This document shows, in pieces, positions 1-5,932 of a DNA stretch of 8,284 bases. How positions within the stretch are numbered: the stretch's first letter is position 1; each line of letters starts with the position of its first letter. Origin of the DNA: Actinomycetota bacterium (GTDB taxonomy: Bacteria > Desulfobacterota > Deferrimicrobia > Deferrimicrobiales > Deferrimicrobiaceae); contig JAENIX010000026.1 in NCBI GenBank assembly GCA_016844415.1, positions 1 through 8,284 of the forward strand. Reading direction: 5' to 3'. A program made the position numbers and the translations under genes. A model generated the notes under the pieces. That model was not told where the DNA came from, did not search any database, and worked only from the letters and a program-made list of their open reading frames with translations.

Positions 1-423
1 TTCATTTCCGCCTACAGGAACCTGGATGGATTCCGGGAAGAGGCAAAACTCTCGACATGGCTGTTCAAGATCGCGGCCAACCGGTGCCTGAACCGGATCC
101 GCCAGAGGGCGTCCCGCGCCGCAAAGGAGGTTAGATTCCCCGAATCGGAGACGCGGGATGGAGATGCAACCACCTTCCAACCGCATGCCGATGAAGATGA
201 CCGGCCGGACCGGACCGCGGAGAACCGGGAGCTGGGGAAGATCCTTTCGGAAGCGCTTGCCCGCCTTGACCCTGACTCCCGCTGGATTCTGCTTCTTTCG
301 GACGTCGAGGGGTTCACAAACGAGGAAATCGCGGCGATGGCCGGAATCCCGCTTGGGACGGTGAAATCCAGGCTCCACAGGGCGCGGATGGCGGTCAGGA
401 AAATCCTTGCGCCGGTGGTATGA
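1..423 (+). CDS. ECF-type RNA polymerase sigma factor, C-terminal part (5' end outside window)
   Basis: The frame is open from base 1 to the TGA at 421-423 and gives 140 residues, so the N-terminus is missing. Residues 1-40 match the end of sigma region 2: an aromatic-rich stretch with 'STWLFKIAANRCLNRIR', the helix that melts and recognises the -10 element. An acidic, variable linker follows. Residues about 85-135 form region 4, with 'LLLSDVEGFTNEEIAAMAGIPLGTVKSRLHRAR', the helix-turn-helix that reads the -35 element. Nothing resembling region 3 lies between them, which is the ECF (group 4) layout. The stop overlaps the first ATG of the anti-sigma gene, as expected for a co-translated sigma/anti-sigma pair that is held inactive until an envelope signal arrives. 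The ECF subgroup cannot be assigned without the N-terminus. Confidence 0.93.
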   Translation, partial: FISAYRNLDGFREEAKLSTWLFKIAANRCLNRIRQRASRAAKEVRFPESETRDGDATTFQPHADEDDRPDRTAENRELGKILSEALARLDPDSRWILLLSDVEGFTNEEIAAMAGIPLGTVKSRLHRARMAVRKILAPVV

Positions 424-1523
424 AGGGTAACATGCGGATGGAATGCGAACGGATACAGGACCTTCTCTCCGACTTCCTCGACGGCTCGCTGCCGGATAGC
501 GGCCGTGCAGGAGTTTCCGCCCACCTGCTGGAGTGCCGGGGCTGCTCGGCGGCGGCGGAAGGGCTGAAAAATACAATCGGTCTGCTTCGGACCCTCCCTC
601 CGGACAAGGCACCTGCGGAACTGCTGGAGAGGATCCGGCGGGAAACGGCGCGGGGCGCACCCGCGAAGCCCTTGTGGAAAAAGATGTTCCTGCCGGCCCA
701 CGTGAAGATTCCCATCGAGGCCGCGGCCGCGATCCTGTTATTCATGCTGGTCTACGGGATCCAGAAGGGGGAATTCCCGGGTGTGGCCCCTCCCCTGCCA
801 ACCGCGCGGATGGAAACGGCCATACCCGGTACGGAGAAAGCGGCCGTGCCGGAAGCGGCCCCTTCGCGCGCGGCCGCGGCTCCCCGGCGAGTCGCCCGTG
901 CGCCTGAAGCGGAACAGGGCGGCCGTGATGCCAAGGTCTTTGGCGGGAAATCGGACGGGCCGACGGGCGGCGCCGAGCCACGGCGCGAGCCGTCTCGAGG
1001 CGCGGCCGTCCCCGGTCATATCGCCGCCGCGCCCTCTCCTCCCGCGCTCCCGCATGCTCAGCCCGCTCTCCCCACGGTGCCGGCACAGCGGGCTAGCACT
1101 TCCGCCGAAACGATCCGCCCGGCGTCTCCCCGCGAGGAGAAATCCTTGAATGGCGCGCCCATTCGGCTGTTCGCCGCGCCGCCTTCCAGACTTATGCGGC
1201 CGGTTCCGCATGGCCGTGAAGTAACCTTGGAAATCGCCGCCCGAGACCGCGCGGGGCTTGAGGACCGGATCTCCGCGGCGGCGCTGCGGCTGGGAGGAAC
1301 AGTCATCCGCGAGCCGGTGACCGGGGCCGCCGACATGCCGGCGAACGCTCATCGTCCCGATTCCGTGCGCGTAAGGTTGCCTGCGGATTCAACGGAGCCC
1401 TTCCTTGCAGGTCTTAGGAACCTGGGGACGATTCCTCCGGGAGAGTCCGCCGCATGGGCCGACCTTCCCGCCGGGCCGACGACCTGGACCGTCCTCTACA
1501 CGGTGCGGATACGCGTCAGATGA
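420..1523 (+). CDS. Membrane-anchored zinc-finger anti-sigma factor with long extracytoplasmic region
   Basis: Predicted to bind and silence the ECF sigma factor encoded just upstream. The N-terminus carries the zf-HC2 (ZAS) signature: Cys9, then His35-x3-Cys39-x2-Cys42. One transmembrane helix follows at about residues 98-114, after a basic stretch that favours a cytoplasmic N-terminus. Residues about 120-250 are a Pro/Ala/Arg-rich low-complexity linker. Residues about 260-350 look folded ('REVTLEIAARDRAGLEDRISAAALRLGGTV' in part). They recall the DUF2275/DUF4349-like domains found on some deltaproteobacterial anti-sigma factors, but that family call is from memory. The first ATG (420) overlaps the sigma stop as ATGA. 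ATGs at 432 and 438 are also possible, and 438 puts GAAGGG about 10 nt upstream and gives the usual 'MEC...' N-terminus. The 3' end overlaps the convergent flavoprotein gene by 8 bp. Confidence 0.87.
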   Translation: MKGNMRMECERIQDLLSDFLDGSLPDSGRAGVSAHLLECRGCSAAAEGLKNTIGLLRTLPPDKAPAELLERIRRETARGAPAKPLWKKMFLPAHVKIPIEAAAAILLFMLVYGIQKGEFPGVAPPLPTARMETAIPGTEKAAVPEAAPSRAAAAPRRVARAPEAEQGGRDAKVFGGKSDGPTGGAEPRREPSRGAAVPGHIAAAPSPPALPHAQPALPTVPAQRASTSAETIRPASPREEKSLNGAPIRLFAAPPSRLMRPVPHGREVTLEIAARDRAGLEDRISAAALRLGGTVIREPVTGAADMPANAHRPDSVRVRLPADSTEPFLAGLRNLGTIPPGESAAWADLPAGPTTWTVLYTVRIRVR

Positions 1524-2337
1524 AATCCCCACCCGCGTAGACGCGGGCGACTTCCTTCAACCTCTCCCGCTCTCGCAGATATTTCTCCTTCATCCCGATC
1601 AGCCATTCCCCGTGCGCCTTCCTTGCCGCAGGCCCGCGCCAGGAGTGGGCGGGCGGCCGCGTCGCGAGGCGGATCGTCCCCCCGTCCGGGGAAACGGACC
1701 CGTTTGCGCCGCAGAGCAGGCAGAAAACGCGGCTTCCGCCGCGAAACTCGAAATACGTCCCGCCGCACTCCGTGCAGGAAGGGTCTTCGGCCTGCGGCGC
1801 TCCCGGGGAAAAGAGCGCATCCGCCATTCGGGCTGCCGTCACCTTCCCCTCTTCCGACAGAAGCGCCTCCCCGGGAAGGGCGGCGTGGATCACCGCGCGG
1901 CCTTTAACCTCCATCCCCATCGCCCGGATGAAATTCTCCACTCCCAGCAGCGACGCCCCTTCCCCGTCCAATACTCCCGCAAGCGCGACCCCGACCGCCG
2001 GCTTGCCGGCAAGATCGTCAAGCCGCTTCCAGAACTGCAATCCCCGGTCCAGGAACCTCTGCAGGGAAGAGTGCGCGCCGAGCAGGTACACGGGAGCTGC
2101 GACTATCACGCCGTCCGCGGAGGCGATCGCGTCCAGGACCACCCGGAAATCGTCCTCGATAGGGCATTCCCCCATCAGGCACCGGTAGCACGCCTTGCAC
2201 GGACGGATGTCCTTATCCACGAGCCGGACCATCGAAAGGCTCGCCTGCTCCGGCAGCCGCGCCGCGATCTCCTTCACCGTCAGCTCGCAGTTCCCAAGCT
2301 TTCGCGGGGATCCGATTACTCCAAGTACGCGCTTCAT
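1516..2337 (-). CDS. Iron-sulfur flavoprotein (Isf-like, NADPH-dependent FMN reductase/flavodoxin fold) with C-terminal Cys4 ribbon
   Basis: A 273-residue protein, probably a cytoplasmic FMN-binding electron-transfer protein or reductase. Residues 1-20 start with a beta strand followed by 'GSPRKLGNCELT', the phosphate-binding loop of the NADPH-dependent FMN reductase/Isf family. Cys47-x2-Cys50-x2-Cys53-x4-Cys58 matches the compact cysteine motif that holds the [4Fe-4S] cluster in archaeal and bacterial Isf proteins. 'ADGVIVAAPVYLLGAHSSLQRFLDR' (about 74-98) is the second flavin-contact region. Unusually, a tail after residue about 185 carries Cys188-x2-Cys191 and Cys206-x2-Cys209, like a zinc ribbon or rubredoxin knuckle, then a charged helix. 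The ATG at 2337 is chosen because it starts the Rossmann strand directly, has GAGGAGG ending about 4 nt upstream, and overlaps the thioesterase stop as ATGA. A longer frame from 2382 exists but adds residues unlike the family. Confidence 0.87.
   Translation of the reverse strand: MKRVLGVIGSPRKLGNCELTVKEIAARLPEQASLSMVRLVDKDIRPCKACYRCLMGECPIEDDFRVVLDAIASADGVIVAAPVYLLGAHSSLQRFLDRGLQFWKRLDDLAGKPAVGVALAGVLDGEGASLLGVENFIRAMGMEVKGRAVIHAALPGEALLSEEGKVTAARMADALFSPGAPQAEDPSCTECGGTYFEFRGGSRVFCLLCGANGSVSPDGGTIRLATRPPAHSWRGPAARKAHGEWLIGMKEKYLRERERLKEVARVYAGGDFI
1532..1547. terminator. Possible bidirectional hairpin terminator between convergent units
   Basis: CCCGCG (1532-1537) and CGCGGG (1542-1547) form a perfect 6-bp stem around TAGA, whose T and A could extend it to 7 bp. 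It begins 9 nt after the anti-sigma stop and lies inside the last codons of the convergent flavoprotein gene. The sequence after it is only pyrimidine-rich on the + strand, and there is no real T-run on either side, so a classical intrinsic terminator is not proven. It is the only hairpin I see close to both gene ends. Confidence 0.3.
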
Positions 2338-2840
2338 TTCGCCTCCTCGATTCCCTGGAACAGCGTGCTGTATTTCCGGCACCGGTCGAATTTAAGGTAG
2401 GGGACCACCTCCGCCGTCGACTCCCGGCTCATCGGGAGGAACTTGCCCTTGGCGCGGACGCGTACCTCCCCGCCGCTGACGAGCTCCCCTTCGCCGTAGG
2501 CGATCCTGCCGGCGTCCCGAACCAGTCGGCTGCGGACCTCGATCTCCTCCCCGACCGGGACCGGGGCGATGTATTTCACGGTCAGCTCGCCGGTGAGGTA
2601 CATCCGCTGCGATCCCCCGAAGACCGTCGCCGCCCAGCCCATCGATTCGTCGAGCAACGCCGCGAGGACGCCGCCGTGGGCCACGTTCCTGTAGCCGTTC
2701 ACGTGCCGGGGAAGCGTGATCCGCGCGCGCACCTCGCCATCCTCCACGAAGAACTTCAGGCGGACCCCACAGGGGTTCTCGTCCCCGCAGAGGAAGCATC
2801 CCGAGGAATGGGGAAGGTACTCCTTTTCCGTGGAAATCAT
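2334..2840 (-). CDS. PaaI-like hotdog-fold acyl-CoA thioesterase
   Basis: A 168-residue protein predicted to hydrolyse an acyl-CoA or aryl-CoA thioester in the cytoplasm. The substrate cannot be read from the sequence. Near the N-terminus 'CFLCGDENPCGVRLKF' (15-30) is the Cys-x2-Cys-Gly...Asn-Pro-x-Gly signature common in this group. The core motif 'VAHGGVLAALLDESMGWA' (54-70) contains the HGG turn (55-57) and the acidic pair Asp64-Glu65 at the hotdog helix, where the catalytic carboxylate sits. 'GELTVKYIAPVPVGEEIEV' is the typical following strand pair. Length fits the family. The ATG at 2840 has GAGGAG 6 nt upstream and overlaps the radical SAM stop (ATGA); the frame also continues upstream of this ATG inside the neighbouring gene, but that part is a shadow. 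Its own stop overlaps the flavoprotein start, so the three genes should be translationally coupled. Confidence 0.9.
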   Translation of the reverse strand: MISTEKEYLPHSSGCFLCGDENPCGVRLKFFVEDGEVRARITLPRHVNGYRNVAHGGVLAALLDESMGWAATVFGGSQRMYLTGELTVKYIAPVPVGEEIEVRSRLVRDAGRIAYGEGELVSGGEVRVRAKGKFLPMSRESTAEVVPYLKFDRCRKYSTLFQGIEEAK

Positions 2841-3775
2841 CGTTTCTCCTCTCGCAGCGATCCCTGCCAGGTACCCCGGCGCGCCAGCTCGGCTGCGACG
2901 TCGCGCGACATTTCCCGGCTGCCCTTCTCCCAGGACGGGTCCAGCAGGATCCCCCGCGGAGCCGTCCCCATAAGCCGGAGCACCGCGACCTCCGGACAAA
3001 GCCGCTCCAGGAAGTCCGCGCATGCGTCGACGTATTCCGCATACCCGGGCACCCGTACCTCGCCCCTCCTCCAGGGCTCCTCTAGCCCACTCCCCGCCAC
3101 GACGTGCAGGTGATGCAGCTTCACCCCCTGCACCCCCAGTCCGGAGAGGAACCCCGCCGCCGCCACGAAATTTTTCCTCGTGTCCCCCGGGAGGCCGTAG
3201 ATCATATGAGCGGTGGTGTCGATTCCCCTGCTTCTCACGGCGGCAACCGCCTCCTCGAACTCACTCACGGTGTGTCCCCGGTTGATCCCGGCGAGAACGT
3301 CATCGGATATCGACTGTAGACCGATCTCGACCGACACGTACCGGTCGCGCGCTATCGCGCCGAGGACATCCAGGACCGGCGGCTCCAGGCAGTCAGGCCT
3401 GGTCCCCACCACGATCCCGACCACGTCCGGATGGCAGAACGCCGCGAGATAGAGGCGCTCGAGCTCCTCCGGAGCCGCATGGCTGTTCGTGTACGGCTGG
3501 AAATAGACGAGCAGGCGGCGGAACGCGCCGAGCCTGCCGCTGGAGGCGATCGTCCGGCGGACCTGTTCCTCCACGGGCCTGCCCGGGTAGAGGATCCCTT
3601 CCGTAAAGGAAGCATTGTTGCAGTAGGCGCAGCCACCGGTCCCCTTCGTGCCGTCGCGGTTAGGGCAGGTGAGCCCCGCCTCCACGCTGATCCTGGCCAC
3701 CGGGCCGCCCAGGCGCCGGCGGAGGAACGACGCGTAGTTGTGGAACCTCAGCTCCGGATGGATGGGGGGGAACAG
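2837..3775 (-). CDS. Radical SAM protein of the YhcC/TIGR01212 type, probable CTG start
   Basis: A radical SAM enzyme of the YhcC-like group, whose reaction is not settled. The cluster-binding cysteines are Cys37-x11-Cys49-x2-Cys52 ('CPNRDG...GGCAYC'), the long-spaced variant typical of this group rather than Cx3Cx2C. Other family marks are 'YFQPYTNSH', 'VGTRPDCL', 'VEIGLQSISDDVLAGINRGH', 'MIYGLPGDT' and 'GVKLHHLHVVAGS'. The first canonical start, GTG at 3700, gives 287 residues and removes 'FHNYASFLRRRLGGP', which resembles the conserved N-terminus of homologues. No ATG, GTG or TTG lies between the moaA stop and 3700. CTG at 3775 has GGAG 7 nt upstream and gives 312 residues, close to E. coli YhcC (309 as I recall). 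I therefore place the start there. The gene is in the same frame as moaA, separated by one TGA. Its stop overlaps the thioesterase start. Confidence 0.88.
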   Translation of the reverse strand: MFPPIHPELRFHNYASFLRRRLGGPVARISVEAGLTCPNRDGTKGTGGCAYCNNASFTEGILYPGRPVEEQVRRTIASSGRLGAFRRLLVYFQPYTNSHAAPEELERLYLAAFCHPDVVGIVVGTRPDCLEPPVLDVLGAIARDRYVSVEIGLQSISDDVLAGINRGHTVSEFEEAVAAVRSRGIDTTAHMIYGLPGDTRKNFVAAAGFLSGLGVQGVKLHHLHVVAGSGLEEPWRRGEVRVPGYAEYVDACADFLERLCPEVAVLRLMGTAPRGILLDPSWEKGSREMSRDVAAELARRGTWQGSLREEKR

Positions 3776-3786
3776 TATGTCGCTCC
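3773..3786 (-). promoter_or_regulatory. Shine-Dalgarno (GGAG) and CTG start that set the N-terminus of the YhcC-like gene
   Basis: On the - strand GGAG sits at 3786-3783, directly after the moaA stop, followed by 7 nt and CTG at 3775-3773. No canonical start is available before GTG 3700. This spacing, and the family-like residues encoded between 3775 and 3700, support CTG as the start. ATA at 3778 is a weaker alternative with a spacer of only 4 nt. Confidence 0.5.
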
Positions 3787-3787
3787 G

Positions 3788-4753
3788 TCAGCCGCCGATG
3801 CGGGACATCGGTTCGTCCACGGACGACCCGCCGCACAGGTCGTGGCCTTCCGGTTTCGTGGCCACTGCCCGCATGAAGAGGGCCGCCACTTCACGGTCGT
3901 CCTTTCCTTCCCGCAGGGCTGACCGCAAATCCACCGTCTCCTTCGCGAACAGGCAGTTTCTCAACAGGCCGTCGGCCGATATCCGCAGCCGGTTGCAGCC
4001 GGAGCAGAATTTCCGCGAGATGGGCGAGATGATCCCCAGCGTGCCTGCGAAACCGGGAATCCCGTAAGTGACCGCCGCGGACGGCATCCCGTCGACCGCA
4101 ACGCGCACGCCGGGCAGGGACAGGATGCGATCGAGGATCCGGTCGGAGGAAACGTATCCTTCCGACGGGAGGCAGCCCACCGGCATCCGCTCGATGAAGC
4201 GCACCTCGACCGGCTTCTCCCTCGCCATCCCGATGAAATCGTCGACTTCTCCGGGGAGCAGCCCGTGAAGGAGGACGACATTGATCTTCACCGGGTGAAG
4301 GCCCGCGGAAACCGCGGCGTCGATCCCGGACAAGACATCGGATAGCCGGTCGCGGCGTGTGATCTCCGCGTACCGGTCGCGGCTGATCGTGTCGAGGCTT
4401 ATATTGACGCGTCCAAGTCCCGCCCGCCGGAGCGGGACCGCGACCTCGGCGAGCCCGATCCCGTTGGTGGTCATGCACAGATCCCTGATGCCGGGTATGG
4501 CGGAAAGCCGGCGAACGAACTCCACTACGCCCCTGCGGATCAGCGGTTCGCCCCCCGTGATCCGGACCTTGCGGACTCCCAGGGATACCGCCACATGGAC
4601 GCAGCGGAGCAATTCGCCATAGTCGAGAATTTCCCCGAAGGGTTTCAGCGGGATTCCTTCGGGGGGCATGCAGTAGACGCACCGGAGATTGCACCGGTCG
4701 GTGATGGACAGGCGCAGATAATCGACACGGCGGCCGATGGGATCGCGGAGCAT
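3788..4753 (-). CDS. moaA: GTP 3',8-cyclase MoaA (molybdenum cofactor biosynthesis)
   Basis: Catalyses the radical SAM conversion of GTP to 3',8-cyclo-7,8-dihydro-GTP, the first step of molybdopterin synthesis, in the cytoplasm. The 321 residues match the family length. The N-terminal cluster motif is Cys21-x3-Cys25-x2-Cys28 ('DRCNLRCVYCMP'), followed by 'RITGGEPLIRRG' (64-75) for SAM binding and 'TTNGIGL'. The second, substrate-binding [4Fe-4S] cluster is held by Cys250-x2-Cys253-x13-Cys267 ('CSGCNRLRISADGLLRNC'). The C-terminus ends in Gly-Gly, the tail that is functionally required in MoaA. This shows the TGA at 3788-3790 is the true stop. The ATG follows the TPR gene's TAA by 4 nt and has no recognisable Shine-Dalgarno, so it may depend on coupling. 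No other mo- gene is in the window. A product for a molybdoenzyme used in anaerobic respiration would fit the neighbourhood. Confidence 0.96.
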   Translation of the reverse strand: MLRDPIGRRVDYLRLSITDRCNLRCVYCMPPEGIPLKPFGEILDYGELLRCVHVAVSLGVRKVRITGGEPLIRRGVVEFVRRLSAIPGIRDLCMTTNGIGLAEVAVPLRRAGLGRVNISLDTISRDRYAEITRRDRLSDVLSGIDAAVSAGLHPVKINVVLLHGLLPGEVDDFIGMAREKPVEVRFIERMPVGCLPSEGYVSSDRILDRILSLPGVRVAVDGMPSAAVTYGIPGFAGTLGIISPISRKFCSGCNRLRISADGLLRNCLFAKETVDLRSALREGKDDREVAALFMRAVATKPEGHDLCGGSSVDEPMSRIGG

Positions 4754-4757
4754 TGGT

Positions 4758-5366
4758 TTATTTTATCAAAGCGGGCGCGGGAGATGGGGAAGGGAATCGC
4801 CCGGTCAGCTCGCCGCGGTGTTCCCGGATTTCCCGCAGCACGTTCTCCGGGCAGGCATCCGAGTTCCGGCACAGCGTTTCCGCCTCGGCGAACGCTTCCC
4901 CTGCGGCTCCGGGCCTGTTTGCCCTCATCAGGAGAACCCCGAGCGTGTCCAGGAATTCGGGCCGGCGGCCGGCGGGTTCCGAAACGACGGCCTCCATCCG
5001 CGCCATCGCTTCTTCCGTTCCCTCTCCGGACAGGATGGCGCACCATGCGAGATTATTCGTGGTCTCGGCGTCCCTCGGCAGGATCTCCAACGCCAGGAGA
5101 TACTCCGCGCGGGCCTGCTCATAATCCTTTTTCGCCAGGAAAACGTTGCCAAGGTTCACGCGGGCCCGGAAGTGGTTTTTCTCCTTGCGGAGGGCGCGCT
5201 CGTATTCGCGCTTCGCCAATTCGAGCTCCCCCTTCCGCTCGTAGGCGACTCCCAGCTCGACGTGCTCGGCGGCCGTCAGCGGATCCTCGAGCACGATGAT
5301 CGTCGGCATCCGGGAGCACCCGCAAGCAAGCATCAGGACCAGCAGGATCGGCAGCGCGCGAAGCAT
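4758..5366 (-). CDS. TPR-repeat probable lipoprotein, partner of the PA2778-like peptidase
   Basis: A 202-residue exported protein with about three to four tetratricopeptide repeats, predicted to mediate protein contacts at the envelope. Residues 1-17 are a hydrophobic signal sequence ending 'LMLACGCS'; Cys15 or Cys17 could be lipidated, but neither fits the classic lipobox exactly (M-L-A-C or A-C-G-C). TPR helices are visible at about 31-64, 65-98, about 99-130 and 134-167 ('HVELGVAYERKGELELAKREYERAL', 'ARVNLGNVFLAKKDYEQARAEY', then 'TTNNLAWCAILSGEGTEEA'). The last 15 residues are Pro/Ser-rich. The ATG at 5366 shares its A with the TAA stop of the upstream gene (TAATG), with AGG just upstream; the frame runs further 5' but the signal peptide begins here. 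In PA2778-family proteins, as I recall them, a similar TPR region follows the C39-like domain in one chain. Confidence 0.87.
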   Translation of the reverse strand: MLRALPILLVLMLACGCSRMPTIIVLEDPLTAAEHVELGVAYERKGELELAKREYERALRKEKNHFRARVNLGNVFLAKKDYEQARAEYLLALEILPRDAETTNNLAWCAILSGEGTEEAMARMEAVVSEPAGRRPEFLDTLGVLLMRANRPGAAGEAFAEAETLCRNSDACPENVLREIREHRGELTGRFPSPSPAPALIK

Positions 5367-5932
5367 TACCTGGCCTCGCGGCGGACGACAAGCGCCAGCC
5401 GGCCCATCCTGGCCCACTGCGAATCAAGAACGGAAATAGGTATGACCTTCCCCTCCTCGCGCCCGGAATGCGCTACGACACCGTCTTTCGTCCACCCGTA
5501 CGCAAGCAGGTAGTGGGGGCGGCTCAGGACCCAGGTCCCCAGGTCTACAAGCAGGATAACGGGGACTCCCGCGGAAATAAGCTCCTTGAGCCGCTTAAGG
5601 TCCAGATCGGCGATTTCCGCCGCAAACCCGCGCCGCCTCGCAGCCGCCGCCAGATCGGTGATCAGCGTCCCCTTCAATCCCGCGGTGCGCGTTTCGCCCA
5701 CGAGCGACGAAGTCGACGCATCGCCTCCCATGAACCGCAGAACCATAGCGAGGGATGAAGGCCCGCACGTGTCTTCCTCCTGGGGCAGGAAGGGGACGCC
5801 GCTGATGACCGCCGCATCCGAGGTTTGCGCTTCCGTCCCACGGACCGCCTGGATCCCGCCGCATCCCCCCAAAATCAAAAAGGCGCCGCCCAGCAGCAGG
5901 GCGGCGCCCGGAAACCGTTTCCTTCCTGTCAA
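5366..5932 (-). CDS. PA2778-family C39-like cysteine peptidase lipoprotein
   Basis: A 188-residue lipoprotein with a papain-like C39-type domain. The signal peptide ends in 'LGGC' with the lipid-attachment Cys24. The domain begins 'GVPFLPQEEDTCGPSSLAMVL' (45-65) with oxyanion Gln51 and nucleophile Cys56. The histidine region is 'RPHYLLAYGW' with His140. The usual third residue, the Asp/Asn of 'NDP' in C39 enzymes, is replaced by 'HSG' (155-157), so activity is uncertain. 'GVPVILLVDLG' and the closing 'WARMGRLALVV' resemble what I recall of PA2778. The start is TTG at 5932, which overlaps the stop of the PA2779-family gene (TTGA). No better start is present before the signal peptide, and the Shine-Dalgarno is poor. 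The downstream TPR gene overlaps its stop. The signal-peptide codons contain a terminator-like hairpin. Confidence 0.88.
   Translation of the reverse strand: MTGRKRFPGAALLLGGAFLILGGCGGIQAVRGTEAQTSDAAVISGVPFLPQEEDTCGPSSLAMVLRFMGGDASTSSLVGETRTAGLKGTLITDLAAAARRRGFAAEIADLDLKRLKELISAGVPVILLVDLGTWVLSRPHYLLAYGWTKDGVVAHSGREEGKVIPISVLDSQWARMGRLALVVRREAR
5871..5908 (-). terminator. Terminator-like hairpin plus T-rich run inside the peptidase signal-peptide codons (possible attenuator)
   Basis: Read on the - strand, GGCGCCGCCC (5908-5899) pairs perfectly with GGGCGGCGCC (5891-5882) around a 7-nt loop TGCTGCT. It is followed at once by TTTTTGATTTT (5881-5871). This is the form of a strong Rho-independent terminator, oriented to stop transcription coming from the PA2779-family gene before the peptidase, TPR and moaA genes. 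It starts about 24 nt after the TTG start codon, where ribosomes could mask it. The counter-explanation is composition: the codons encode Gly-Ala-Ala-Leu-Leu-Leu-Gly-Gly-Ala-Phe-Leu-Ile-Leu of a signal peptide. Confidence 0.45.
5910..5922. promoter_or_regulatory. Operator-like palindrome GGAAACCGTTTCC
   Basis: A perfect 6-bp inverted repeat (GGAAAC/GTTTCC) around one central base, between the TTG start of the peptidase gene and the terminator-like hairpin. Its form recalls repressor half-sites, but no binding protein is implied by the neighbourhood, and it lies within coding sequence. It may be chance or an element of the attenuator fold. Confidence 0.2.

Noticed and set aside
738..1352. Long open frames on the - strand and in other + frames across the anti-sigma gene
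   Set aside because: They are Arg/Gly/Pro-rich translations without domains, typical of shadow frames in GC-rich DNA. The + frame has the zinc finger, membrane helix and partner sigma gene.
1405..2400. A 331-codon + strand frame spanning the flavoprotein gene
   Set aside because: It has no recognisable domain and overlaps both the anti-sigma gene and the well-supported flavoprotein on the opposite strand.
4633..4664. Perfect 9-bp inverted repeat CCCCGAAGG/CCTTCGGGG in the 5' part of moaA
   Set aside because: It falls on the codons for Pro-Pro-Glu-Gly and Pro-Phe-Gly-Glu of the conserved MoaA N-terminus, has a 14-nt loop and no T-run, so coding constraint explains it.
3698..4753. MoaA and the YhcC-like protein as one fusion read through TGA 3788-3790, possibly as selenocysteine
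   Set aside because: MoaA ends in the conserved functional Gly-Gly exactly before the TGA, its length is normal, GGAG follows the stop, and I see no evidence for a selenocysteine insertion element.
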